From Pengzhenrongella sp031582905 (lineage in GTDB: Bacteria > Actinomycetota > Actinomycetes > Actinomycetales > Cellulomonadaceae): DNA of 64,000 bases. The stretch lies in assembly GCF_031582905.1 (NCBI RefSeq), contig NZ_CP133990.1, positions 1,240,001-1,304,000 of the forward strand, read 5' to 3'. The notes beneath the pieces are model-generated. The model saw only the letters and a list, made by a program, of their open reading frames with translations, made no database searches and was not told where the DNA came from. Both the position numbers and the translations under genes were made by a program. This document shows positions 52,410-60,745 of this stretch, piece after piece (position 1 is the stretch's first letter; every line of letters starts with the position of its first letter).

Positions 52410-53135
52410 TCAGGCGACCGGAGGCAGCCCGGCGGCCCAGCGGGCCTCGCGGCGCAGCAGCTCGCGGCGCTCGGCGCTGGCGTAGGAGCGCGCGTCGTGG
52501 CCGAGCGCGTCGTACACCGCCCGGCTGCCGCTCGGCAACGTGCCGACGAGCACCAGCGGGTGCGTCCGGCCGTCGTGCTCGTGGGTCACGAGCGGCTGCC
52601 GGTCGGGCGCGACGTCGAGGTCGCTGTACCGCTCGTCCTCGAGCGTGACGTCGGCCAGGTCGGCTGTCACCGGGTGCGCACCGCGGTCCACCTGCACCGT
52701 GCACAGGCCCAGATCCGGGTGACCGGACGTGCCGTGCACCCACCGTGCGCCGAGCAGCGCGTGCCACGACGGGACGGCCGGGAACGCCATGCCGCCCGCG
52801 TGGACGGCGAGCACCGGGCCGCCGGCGGCCGCGTGCCGGTCCAGCGCGGCCCCCACGCGGTCGGCCTCGGCGAGCTCCTGGTCGCGGCCCTCGCCGTCGA
52901 CGGCGCCCGAGCACGAGACGACGACCAGCGAGCGTCCGGCGTGGTCCTCCAGGGCCGCGGCGACGTCGTCGCGCACCTCGACCTCGAACCCGGTCTCGGC
53001 GAGGAGCTCCGCGATCGTCGCGGCGACGCCGGTGAGGTCGTGCCACGGATCGGCGTAGGCCGGACCGCTGCTGGTCAGGACGACCGCGGTGCGGCGGGGT
53101 GCCGGGTCGGTCGCGGTCGTGTCCGTGCTGGTCAT
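52410..53135 (-). CDS. ThuA-like glutamine-amidotransferase-fold protein
   Basis: A 241-residue protein with the ThuA fold: a first strand with AVVLTSSGPAYADPWHDL, SLVVVSCSG, and VLAVHAGGMAFPAVPSWHALLG, ending with DALGHDARSYAS. ThuA domains belong to the class I amidotransferase-like superfamily and occur in trehalose/sugar use; the Cys nucleophile is replaced. Its ATG overlaps the serB stop (ATGA), so the genes are co-translated. The function is not clear. Confidence 0.83.
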   Translation of the reverse strand: MTSTDTTATDPAPRRTAVVLTSSGPAYADPWHDLTGVAATIAELLAETGFEVEVRDDVAAALEDHAGRSLVVVSCSGAVDGEGRDQELAEADRVGAALDRHAAAGGPVLAVHAGGMAFPAVPSWHALLGARWVHGTSGHPDLGLCTVQVDRGAHPVTADLADVTLEDERYSDLDVAPDRQPLVTHEHDGRTHPLVLVGTLPSGSRAVYDALGHDARSYASAERRELLRREARWAAGLPPVA

Positions 53136-53821
53136 GGCACCTCGTCGGGTCGGGGCGGGAAGGGGTCCAGGAGGTCGAGCACGCCGTCCAGGCGCCCGTC
53201 GACGGCAGCGTCCGCGTGGTCGCGCACGAGCGGCTTGGCGTTGTAGGCGACCCCGAGGCCCGCTGCGGCGATCATGTCGAGGTCGTTCGCGCCGTCGCCG
53301 ATCGCGACGCAGCGCTCGAGCGGCACCCCCTCGAGGTCCGCGAACGCCCGCAGCGCGGTCGCCTTCGCGGCGCGGTCGACGACCGGGCCGAGCACCCGGC
53401 CGGTCAGCCGGCCGTCGGCGACCTCCAGCCGGTTGGCCACGGTGTGCCGGATGCCCAGCGACGCGGCGAGCGGCTCCACGATCTCGGCGAAGCCACCGGA
53501 GACCAGCCCGACCGGCCAGCCCCGCCGCGTGCACTCGGCGACCAGCTCGCGTGCGCCGGGGCTGAGCTCGACCTCGGCGGCGACGTCGGCGAGCACCTCG
53601 ACCGGCAGGCCGGCCAGCAGCGCGACGCGCTCGTGCAGCGACGTCGCGAAGTCGATCTCCCCGCGCATGGCCCGCTCGGTCACCAGCGCCACGACCGCCC
53701 CCGCACCGGCGCGGTCCGCGAGCAGCTCGACCACCTCGGCGGTGATGAGGGTCGAGTCGACGTCCATCACCACGAGCCTGCGCTCCGGCCGGGCGGTCGG
53801 GTCGACGTCGTCGGTGCTCAC
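53132..53821 (-). CDS. serB: Phosphoserine phosphatase
   Basis: Removes phosphate from phosphoserine in the last step of serine synthesis. The HAD motif I is VVMDVDSTLITAEVVELLA, motif II is LVSGGFAEIVEPLA, and motif III/IV are KATALRAF and AIGDGANDLDMIAAAGLGVAYNAKP. 229 residues, lacking the N-terminal ACT domain of the longer type. A TACCCT box on the minus strand (53828-53833) is 6 nt before GTG 53821, so a leaderless start is likely. Confidence 0.94.
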   Translation of the reverse strand: MSTDDVDPTARPERRLVVMDVDSTLITAEVVELLADRAGAGAVVALVTERAMRGEIDFATSLHERVALLAGLPVEVLADVAAEVELSPGARELVAECTRRGWPVGLVSGGFAEIVEPLAASLGIRHTVANRLEVADGRLTGRVLGPVVDRAAKATALRAFADLEGVPLERCVAIGDGANDLDMIAAAGLGVAYNAKPLVRDHADAAVDGRLDGVLDLLDPFPPRPDEVP

Positions 53822-53864
53822 CCGGGCAGGGTAGCGGCGGGCCGCCACCGGGCGGCCCGCCGTG

Positions 53865-55106
53865 TCACGGCTCGACGACGGTGCCCTTGGGGACGACCGT
53901 GATCCCGCTCTCGGTGACCGTGAACCCGCGTGCACGGTCGCGCTCGGGGTCCAGACCGATCCGCGCGCGCTCCGGGACGATGACGTTCTTGTCCAGGATC
54001 GCGCGGTGGATCTGGGCGTGCCGGTGCACCTTGACACCATCCATGAGCACGCTGTCCGAGACCGCCGACCACGAGTGCAGGTACACCCCGGGGGACAGCA
54101 CCGACCCCGAGACCGTCGCCCCGGACACGATGACGCCCGGCGACACCACCGAGTCGGCGGCGTAGCCGACGCGGTCCGGCCCGGCGTGCACGAACTTGGC
54201 GGGCGGCAGACCGGTGTAGCCGGTGTGCAACGGCCACTCGTCGTTGTAGACGTTGAAGACCGGGGTGATCGAGATGAGGTCCTTGTTCGCCTCGAAGTAG
54301 GCGTCGACCGTGCCGACGTCCCGCCAGTAGTCCCGGTCGCGGTCGGTCGATCCCGGAACGTCGTTGTGGATGAAGTCGTAGACGCCGGCCGTGCCGCGGG
54401 CGACGAAGTACGGGACGAGGTCGCCGCCCATGTCGTGGTTGGAGTCGGCGTTCGCGGCGTCATCGGTGACCGCGCGCCGGAGCGCGTCGGCGTTCGCCAC
54501 GTAGTTGCCCATGGACGCGAGGATCTCGCCGGGGGAGTCCGCGAGCCCGACCGGGTCCGACGGCTTCTCCCGGAACGCCGCGATCTTCCTGGGGTCGTCC
54601 GCGGTGGTCTCGATCACGCCGAAGTCGCTCGCCAGGGCGATCGGCTGGCGGATCGCCGCGACGGTCATCTCGGCGCCGGACTCGATGTGGGACTCCACCA
54701 TCTGGGAGAAGTCCATCCGGTAAATGTTGTCGGCGCCGACCACGATGACGATGTCCGGACGCTCGTCGTCGATGATGTTGAGGCACTGGTAGATCGCGTC
54801 GGCGCTGCCGAGGTACCAGTGCTTGCCGACCCGCTGCTGTGCGGGGACCGGGGTGACGTAGTTCCCGAGCAGGTTCGACATCTGCCACGTCTTCGTGACG
54901 TGCTTGTCGAGGCTGTGGGACTTGTACTGGGTGAGCACCACGACTCTGAGGTACCCGGAGTTGATGACGTTCGACAGGGCGAAGTCGATGAGGCGGTAGA
55001 TGCCGCCGAACGGGACGGCGGGCTTGGCTCGGTGCGAGGTCAGGGGCATGAGGCGCTTGCCCTCCCCACCTGCGAGGACGATTGCGAGTACGCGCGGCGC
55101 TGCCAT
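53865..55106 (-). CDS. glgC: Glucose-1-phosphate adenylyltransferase
   Basis: Makes ADP-glucose for glycogen (and trehalose precursor) synthesis. 413 residues with the nucleotide-binding motif VLAGGEGKRLMPLT, KPAVPFGG, the substrate region GTADAIYQ-like GSADAIYQCLN, WYLGSADA and the C-terminal left-handed beta helix (SGATVSGSVLSPGVYLHSW). A TATGTT box on the minus strand (55113-55118) lies 6 nt before the ATG. Divergent from glgA. No break. Confidence 0.96.
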   Translation of the reverse strand: MAAPRVLAIVLAGGEGKRLMPLTSHRAKPAVPFGGIYRLIDFALSNVINSGYLRVVVLTQYKSHSLDKHVTKTWQMSNLLGNYVTPVPAQQRVGKHWYLGSADAIYQCLNIIDDERPDIVIVVGADNIYRMDFSQMVESHIESGAEMTVAAIRQPIALASDFGVIETTADDPRKIAAFREKPSDPVGLADSPGEILASMGNYVANADALRRAVTDDAANADSNHDMGGDLVPYFVARGTAGVYDFIHNDVPGSTDRDRDYWRDVGTVDAYFEANKDLISITPVFNVYNDEWPLHTGYTGLPPAKFVHAGPDRVGYAADSVVSPGVIVSGATVSGSVLSPGVYLHSWSAVSDSVLMDGVKVHRHAQIHRAILDKNVIVPERARIGLDPERDRARGFTVTESGITVVPKGTVVEP

Positions 55107-55112
55107 GAGGTG

Positions 55113-55181
55113 AACATAGGCCCGCGACTGTGAGCCGGGCCACCCGGAACGGCTGCTCGTCCGCACGTGTCGCGCTAGCGT
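55113..55181. promoter_or_regulatory. Divergent leaderless promoters of glgC and glgA
   Basis: TATGTT on the minus strand (55113-55118) is 6 nt before the glgC ATG; TAGCGT on the plus strand (55176-55181) is 7 nt before the glgA ATG. The 82-bp region between the two genes therefore holds both promoters and gives both mRNAs no 5' leader. Confidence 0.65.
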
Positions 55182-55188
55182 CCCGTCC

Positions 55189-56405
55189 ATGAGAGTCGAC
55201 CTGCTGACCCGTGAGTACCCGCCGAACGTGTACGGAGGGGCAGGGGTGCACGTCGCCGAGCTGTCCGCCGTCCTGCGCCGCAGCCTCGACGTGCGCGTGC
55301 GGTGCTTCACCGGGAAGGGTGGCGCCGTCGAGGGCGAGGGCGTCGCGGAGTACGGCGTGCCGGGCGAGCTGTCCGGCGCGAACGCCGCGCTCGCCACCTT
55401 CGGCGTCGACCTCGCGATGGCCGACGACGTCGCGGGCGCGGACCTGCTGCACTCCCACACCTGGTACGCCAACCTCGCCGGGCACCTCGGCGGGCTGCTG
55501 CACGGGGTGCCGCACGTCGTCTCCGCGCACAGCCTCGAGCCGCTGCGCCCCTGGAAGGCCGAGCAGCTCGGGGGCGGGTACGCGCTGTCGTCGTGGGCCG
55601 AGCGCACCGCGTACGAAGGTGCCGCCGGGATCATCGCGGTGAGCGCCGGCATGCGCGCCGACATCCTGCGCTGCTACCCGCAGGTCGACCCCGGCAAGGT
55701 GCACGTCGTGCACAACGGGATCGACCTGGCCGGCTGGCAGCGGCCCGAGCCGGGGACTCCCGAGGCCGAGGCCGCCGACGCCGTCGTGCGCGAGATCGGC
55801 ATCGACCCCGACCGTCCGGCGGTCGTGTTCGTCGGGCGGATCACCCGGCAGAAGGGACTGCCCTACTTCCTGCGGGCCGCGGAGCAGCTGCCGCCCGAGG
55901 TCCAGCTCGTGCTGTGCGCGGGTGCCCCGGACACCCCGGAGATCGAGGCGGAGGTGCGCGGGCTGGTGGAGACGCTCGCCCAGACCCGCACCGGGGTCTT
56001 CTGGATCTCCCGGATGCTGCCGCGCCACGAGCTGGTCGCCGTCCTGGCCAGCGGCACGGTGTTCGCGTGCCCGTCGGTGTACGAGCCGCTCGGCATCGTC
56101 AACCTCGAGGCCATGGCCGTCGGGCTGCCCGTCGTGGGGACCGCGACCGGGGGATCCCCGAGGTCGTGGACGACGGCGTGACCGGGCTGCTGGTCCCGAT
56201 CGACCAGGCGCAGGACGGCACCGGGACGCCGCTGGACCCCGAGCGGTTCGTCGACGACCTCGCCGCGGCGCTCACCACGGTCGTGAGCGACCCGGCGCGG
56301 GCCGCGGCGATGGGCGTGGCCGCACGGCAGCGCGTCGAGGAGCACTTCTCGTGGGACGCCATCGGCGACCGCACGGTGGACGTGTACCGGTCCGTGCTGG
56401 GCTGA
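55189..56405 (+). CDS. glgA: Glycogen synthase, actinobacterial GT4 type (frame break)
   Basis: Uses ADP-glucose from GlgC. 405 residues: MRVDLLTREYPPNVYGGAGVHVAEL with the Gly-rich donor-site loop, DLLHSHTWYANLAGHL, VVFVGRITRQKGLPYFLRA, and ACPSVYEPLGIVNLEAMAVGLPVVGTATGG with the E-x7-E signature. Actinobacterial enzymes of this type can make maltose-1-phosphate (GlgM), so that is an alternative product. The frame breaks at GGGGG 56149-56153; one G restores ATGGIPEVVDDGVTGLLVP. The divergent glgC partner supports the call. A hairpin at 56452 follows. Confidence 0.94.
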
Positions 56406-56451
56406 CCCGTCCGGACGGCATCCGGGGGCTCGTCCCGCCGGTGCGGTGTCA

Positions 56452-56481
56452 CCCGGTCCGGGCGCTCACGTCCGGACCGGG
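56452..56481 (+). terminator. Hairpin downstream of glgA
   Basis: CCCGGTCCGG (56452-56461) and CCGGACCGGG (56472-56481) form a perfect 10-bp stem with a 10-base loop. There is no T-run, so it may be a weak terminator. Confidence 0.55.
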
Positions 56482-56530
56482 CCGGTCGATGAGGACCCGA
56501 CGGCACCCACCCCGACGCAGGAGCACGACC

Positions 56531-56761
56531 ATGAGCACCACCACCGCACCGCCCGTGCCGCCCGAGTTCGTCTTCGTCGCCCTCGACACGTCCCCGACGC
56601 GCCCGTCCGGGATGCCCAGCGACCGGGAGCGCATGGCCCTGCACCGCGCGTGGATCGCGTCCTGGGACGCCGGGACGATGACGCCGTCCAAGGCCGCCAC
56701 CCTCGACCGGTGGATCCCCGGCTGGCGCAGCGACACGGCCCGGGCGCTCTTCGCCCGGTAG
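56531..56761 (+). CDS. Small protein of 76 residues, unknown function
   Basis: From ATG 56531 (upstream CAGGAGCACGACC) it reads MSTTTAPPVPPEFVFVALD, then RPSGMPSDRERMALHRAWI and DAGTMTPSKAATLDRWIPG. The codon use is like its neighbours and the ribosome site is good, so it looks real. Trp, Arg and Asp in the second half suggest a compact helical domain. I do not recognise the family. Confidence 0.7.
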   Translation: MSTTTAPPVPPEFVFVALDTSPTRPSGMPSDRERMALHRAWIASWDAGTMTPSKAATLDRWIPGWRSDTARALFAR

Positions 56762-56767
56762 CTCGCA

Positions 56768-56791
56768 CCGGGCCGGCTCAGACCGGCCCGG
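56768..56791. terminator. Hairpin between convergent genes
   Basis: CCGGGCCGG (56768-56776) and CCGGCCCGG (56783-56791) form a perfect 9-bp stem with a six-base loop between the small protein gene and the convergent gene whose stop lies in the loop. It probably ends transcription from both sides. Confidence 0.7.
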
Positions 56792-57575
56792 CCGCCACCG
56801 TGGCCGTGGCGGCCGACATCGCCCGCCGGGCGGCGCGGTCGACCTCGCGCAGCGCCGTCGAGCGCTGGTCGGCCTGCCACAGGTTCACCGCGCCCCCGTC
56901 GTCGGCGGTCGCCAGGGTGACGATCGCGCGCAGGCGCGCGGCGCTCGCCAGGACCCGGAGCCGCCGTCCGTCCAGCGTGTGCGGAACCGGCCAGCCGGGC
57001 CCGACCTCCGAGCGCAGCGCGGCGATCGCCTCGGCGGCGTCCGGCCGCCAGCGCGCGACGTCGAGGGACGCGAGCGCCTCGGTGGCCGAGATGAGCGCGA
57101 GGCGCAGCTCCCGCTCGGCGTCGGCGAGCGAGCCGAGCGAGCCCAGCAGCCGGGTGCGCCACTCCGGCACCGCGCGGACCTCCCACGTCACGAGGTGACC
57201 GGGCTCGAGGGCGCTGCCGAACTCCTCGACGACCGGCACAGCGGCGAACGACCCGGTCCCGGAGTGCACGAGCACGCACTCGCCGGCGTCCACCGCGAGG
57301 GTGGACACCGCCGCCGGGACACCGGCGAGGTCACCCGGTGCGGGCAGGACCGCGGCGACCTCCCGCGGTCCGGACGCCCACGCGGCCACGAGCCCCGCCA
57401 GGCCGTCCTCGCCCGGGGTCCCGTCCTCGCCGACGCGGACCGCGTGCGGCTCGTCGTCGCCCTGCACCGCGGCGAGGGCCTGCTGCAGCGGTCCGGCGCC
57501 CGCGCCGACGTCCTGCGCCCACAGGGCGAGCAGCACCGATCGGGGCAGGGCCAGGAGGTCCGAGGTCGCATCCAC
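56778..57575 (-). CDS. Conserved hypothetical protein of 265 residues
   Basis: Starts at GTG 57575 with VDATSDLLALPRSVLLALWAQDV. The protein is Ala/Leu/Val-rich without membrane helices and looks like a mixed alpha/beta fold followed by helices. A TAGGTT box on the minus strand (57583-57588) lies 7 nt before the start, which supports this start and its expression. It sits opposite the orphan ABC ATPase gene. I recognise no domain; related proteins seem limited to Actinobacteria. Confidence 0.75.
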   Translation of the reverse strand: MDATSDLLALPRSVLLALWAQDVGAGAGPLQQALAAVQGDDEPHAVRVGEDGTPGEDGLAGLVAAWASGPREVAAVLPAPGDLAGVPAAVSTLAVDAGECVLVHSGTGSFAAVPVVEEFGSALEPGHLVTWEVRAVPEWRTRLLGSLGSLADAERELRLALISATEALASLDVARWRPDAAEAIAALRSEVGPGWPVPHTLDGRRLRVLASAARLRAIVTLATADDGGAVNLWQADQRSTALREVDRAARRAMSAATATVAAGPV

Positions 57576-57681
57576 GCCCGACAACCTACGGCGCCCCGGC
57601 CCGGTCCGAGCCGTCGTGAGCCGGCCCGCGCGGCCCGTGCCGGCCGGTGGTGCGCCGGCGCGCAGGCTAGGGTCGCTCCTC

Positions 57682-58465
57682 ATGAACGAGGTGCTCGACC
57701 TGCAGGCCGTGTCCATCCGTCGGGGGACCAAGACGATCCTCGACGACGTGTCCTGGCAGGTGGGGGACGGTCAGCGGTGGGTCGTGCTCGGGCGCAACGG
57801 CGCGGGCAAGACCACGCTGCTGCAGATCGCCGCGGGCCGCATGCACCCCACCGCCGGCACCGCGGACCTGCTGGGCGAGCGGATGGGGCGGGTCGACGTC
57901 TTCGAGCTGCGTCAGCGGATCGGCCTGGCGAGCTCGGCGCTCGCGGACCGCATCCCGTCCGGCGAGACCGTGCGCGACGTCGTGCTGACCGCCGCCTACG
58001 GGGTCACCGGTCGCTGGCGGGAGAGCTACGAGGCGCCCGACGACGAGCGCGCCACCGACCTCATGGCCGCGTTCGGGGTCGCGGACCTCGCCGACCGCAC
58101 GTTCGGCACGCTCAGCGAGGGAGCGCAAGCGCACCCAGATCGCCCGCTCGCTCATGACCGACCCCGAGCTGCTCCTCCTCGACGAGCCGGCCGCGGGCCT
58201 GGACCTCGGCGGCCGCGAGGAGCTCGTCGCCGCGCTCGCCGAGCTCGCCGCCGACCCGCGCTCGCCCGTGCTCGTGCTGGTGACCCATCACGTCGAGGAG
58301 ATCCCGCCCGGGTTCACCCACCTCATGCTGCTGCGCGACGGGCGCGTGCACGCCGCGGGTCCGCTCGAGGAGGTGCTCACCGCCGAGCAGCTGTCCGGCG
58401 CGTTCGGGCTCCCGCTGACCGTGGAGCGCCACGAGGGTCGCTGGGCGGCGCGCGCCGCACGCTGA
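57682..58465 (+). CDS. Orphan ABC transporter ATP-binding protein (frame break)
   Basis: About 261 residues after repair. Walker A is GRNGAGKTTLLQIAAG, the signature LSEGERKRTQIARSL is the form of the YlmA/ModF-like class, Walker B is LLLLDEPAAGLD and the H-loop THHVEEIP. The frame breaks at 58118-58124 where two bases are missing (GAGGGAGCGC in place of GAGGGCGAGCGC); this is the one break that needs two bases. No permease gene is near, so the partner is unknown. A TAGGGT box (57668-57673) lies 8 nt before ATG 57682, so the start is probably leaderless. Confidence 0.85.
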
Positions 58466-58585
58466 CCCGCGTGCCCTGCATGCCCCGCCCTGACCTGGGT
58501 GCCCTGCGCTGACCTCCGTGCCCCGGGCGGGGCACGACGCGCCGTGGCTCTCCTCACACCACCGGGAAGCGGCAAAGAAACCCCC

Positions 58586-58591
58586 TAGAAT
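58586..58591 (+). promoter_or_regulatory. -10 box of the NfeD-SPFH operon (TAGAAT)
   Basis: TAGAAT lies 76 bp upstream of the NfeD ATG. GGGAAG sits 17 to 18 bp further upstream, not a standard -35 box, which leaves an alternative sigma factor possible. Confidence 0.5.
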
Positions 58592-58667
58592 GGGTACAGG
58601 CGCCGCCCACGCGCGGCGCCCGGAGCCACCCGCACGTGCGGGCGCTCCCGCCCGAGAGGGGACCACG

Positions 58668-59201
58668 ATGGACTGGTTGTGGTGGCTGGGAGCGGCTCTG
58701 CTGCTCGTCGCGATCGAGGTCGTGACGCTCGACCTCGTCCTGCTCATGTTCGCCGGCGGCGCGGTCGCGGCCGGCATCGCCAACGCCCTGGGTGCACCGT
58801 TCCCGGTGCAGATCGTCGTCTTCGCCGTCGTGTCCGTCCTGCTCCTGGTGTCGATCCGGCCCTGGCTGCTGCGTCACCTGCGTGACCGCGTGCCGCTGGT
58901 CGAGACGAACGCCGCGGCGCAGGTCGGCCGGCTCGCGCTCGTCGTCGAGGACGTCGACGTCCACGGCGGCCGCGTCAAGCTGTCCGGCGAGGTGTGGTCC
59001 GCCCGCACCGCGCACGAGGGCATGCTCATGCCCACCGGCGCCGAGGTGCGCGTCATGCGCATCGACGGTGCGACCGCCGTCGTCGACCACGCCTCCGCCG
59101 CGGCACCCGTCCGCGCCGACGCGGCGGCCCCGTCCCCCGGCCGGGTCGTCCAGCGGTTCGCCGCCCACCCACGCCTGCACCGTCCGAAGGAGAACGCATG
59201 A
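58668..59201 (+). CDS. NfeD-family membrane protein
   Basis: The 177-residue protein has two or three N-terminal membrane segments (WLWWLGAALLLVAIEVVTLDLVLL and IVVFAVVSVLLLVSIRPWLL) and a C-terminal OB-fold-like domain (VGRLALVVEDVDVHGGRVKLSGEVWSART). NfeD proteins work with SPFH/stomatin proteins in membrane quality control. The SPFH gene overlaps its stop (ATGA), fitting that partnership. A 20-residue basic tail ends the protein. Confidence 0.9.
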   Translation: MDWLWWLGAALLLVAIEVVTLDLVLLMFAGGAVAAGIANALGAPFPVQIVVFAVVSVLLLVSIRPWLLRHLRDRVPLVETNAAAQVGRLALVVEDVDVHGGRVKLSGEVWSARTAHEGMLMPTGAEVRVMRIDGATAVVDHASAAAPVRADAAAPSPGRVVQRFAAHPRLHRPKENA

Positions 59202-60499
59202 ACGACATCTCGGTGGGCACCGTCGTCGGCTACATCGTCCTGGGCCTGCTGCTGATCTTCGTGGTCGTCGCGCTCGTCCGGGCGGTCCGCATCGTCCCGC
59301 AGACGGTCGCGCTCATCGTCGAGCGGCTCGGTCGCTACTCGCGCACCATGGACGCCGGCCTGCACCTGCTCATCCCGTTCGTCGACCGCGTCCGGGCGGG
59401 GGTCGACCTGCGCGAGCAGGTCGTGTCCTTCCCGCCGCAGCCGGTCATCACGTCCGACAACCTCGTCGTGAGCATCGACACCGTCATCTACTTCCAGGTC
59501 ACCGACCCCAAGTCGGCGGTCTACGAGATCGCGAACTACATCACCGGCATCGAGCAGCTCACCGTCACCACGCTGCGCAACGTCGTCGGGTCGATGGACC
59601 TCGAGCAGACCCTGACCAGCCGGGACCAGATCAACGGTCAGCTGCGCGGGGTCCTCGACGAGGCCACCGGTCGCTGGGGCGTGCGCGTCAACCGCGTCGA
59701 GCTCAAGTCCATCGACCCGCCGCAGTCGATCCAGGGCTCCATGGAGCAGCAGATGCGCGCGGAGCGGGACCGCCGTGCGGCCATCCTCACCGCCGAGGGC
59801 GTCAAGCAGGCGCAGATCCTCACCGCGGAGGGTGACCGCCAGGCCGCGATCCTGCGTGCCGAGGGCAATGCGCAGGCCGCGATCCTCAACGCCGAGGGCG
59901 AGGCGCGCGCCATCCTGCAGGTGTTCGACGCCGTCCACCGCGGCGACGCCGACCCCAAGCTGCTGGCGTACCAGTACCTGCAGACGCTGCCGAAGATCGC
60001 CAGCAGCGCCTCGAACAAGGTGTGGATCGTGCCGTCCGAGCTCACCGGCGCTCTGGGGCAGTTCACGCAGGGGTTCGCGGGGGCGATGTCCGGCGAGGGC
60101 AGCGGCGACACGCCGTCCCGTCCGCCGGGGTCGTCCCCCGTCCGGGCGGAGGACCTGCCACCGACCGTCCTGCCCGACGCCGCGGCTGCGCTCGCGCAGG
60201 CGCGCCGCGACTCCGAGGCGGCCACCGCCGACGCCGTGAGCGCCGGCACCCTCAGCGGCAGCCCGGCTGACCGGCGGGCCGAGGCCGGTCAGCGTCCGTA
60301 CACGGCGTCCCGGCGCCCGGAGCCGACCGGTCCCACAGCGACCGAGCCGACGACGACGCAGCCGGTCCCCGGGCAGCGGCCGGGCGCACCCGCGGTGCCC
60401 CCCGAGACGCAGCCGCCGGTTCAGGCGGACCCCGGTCCGGACGCGCCCGGGCCGGAGCCGGGTGGTCCGGCGGGTGGCTCGACCGCCACCGAGCGCTAG
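59198..60499 (+). CDS. SPFH (stomatin/prohibitin/band 7) domain protein
   Basis: The 433-residue protein has an N-terminal membrane anchor (VGYIVLGLLLIFVVVALVRAV), the band 7 domain (QTVALIVERLGRYSRTMDAGLHLLIPFVDRV), a helical stalk with AERDRRAAILTAEGVKQAQIL repeats and then a 130-residue Pro/Thr/Glu-rich tail unlike the short ends of most stomatins. It forms large membrane rings that bind NfeD. The ATG overlaps the NfeD stop. The tail could interact with other proteins or the cell wall; this is inference. Confidence 0.93.
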   Translation: MNDISVGTVVGYIVLGLLLIFVVVALVRAVRIVPQTVALIVERLGRYSRTMDAGLHLLIPFVDRVRAGVDLREQVVSFPPQPVITSDNLVVSIDTVIYFQVTDPKSAVYEIANYITGIEQLTVTTLRNVVGSMDLEQTLTSRDQINGQLRGVLDEATGRWGVRVNRVELKSIDPPQSIQGSMEQQMRAERDRRAAILTAEGVKQAQILTAEGDRQAAILRAEGNAQAAILNAEGEARAILQVFDAVHRGDADPKLLAYQYLQTLPKIASSASNKVWIVPSELTGALGQFTQGFAGAMSGEGSGDTPSRPPGSSPVRAEDLPPTVLPDAAAALAQARRDSEAATADAVSAGTLSGSPADRRAEAGQRPYTASRRPEPTGPTATEPTTTQPVPGQRPGAPAVPPETQPPVQADPGPDAPGPEPGGPAGGSTATER

Positions 60500-60513
60500 C
60501 AGCACCGAGCCTC

Positions 60514-60543
60514 CCGGGACGATCCGGGACGATCCGGGACGAT
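60514..60543 (+). repeat. Three 10-bp repeats CCGGGACGAT
   Basis: Three perfect tandem copies of CCGGGACGAT lie just after the SPFH stop codon and before the hairpin at 60555. Confidence 0.9.
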
Positions 60544-60554
60544 CGAGACCGAGC

Positions 60555-60587
60555 GACGGGCCGTCTGCCACCGGCAGGCGGCCCGTC
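60555..60587 (+). terminator. Hairpin after the NfeD-SPFH operon
   Basis: GACGGGCCGTCTGCC (60555-60569) and GGCAGGCGGCCCGTC (60573-60587) form a 15-bp stem with one G-T pair and a three-base loop. No T-run follows. Confidence 0.65.
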
Positions 60588-60745
60588 GCACGGCGTTCCC
60601 GGGAGGCAGCCGCCAACGCCGGCGTGGACGACGTCACCGCATGACGCCGGGAATGGGCTCGGACGTCCCCGTGGCCCCGCCTAGGATGCGCGGGGAACGT
60701 CTCGCCACGCGCACGGCGACGTCCCGCGACCCGAGCGGAGGCTCC

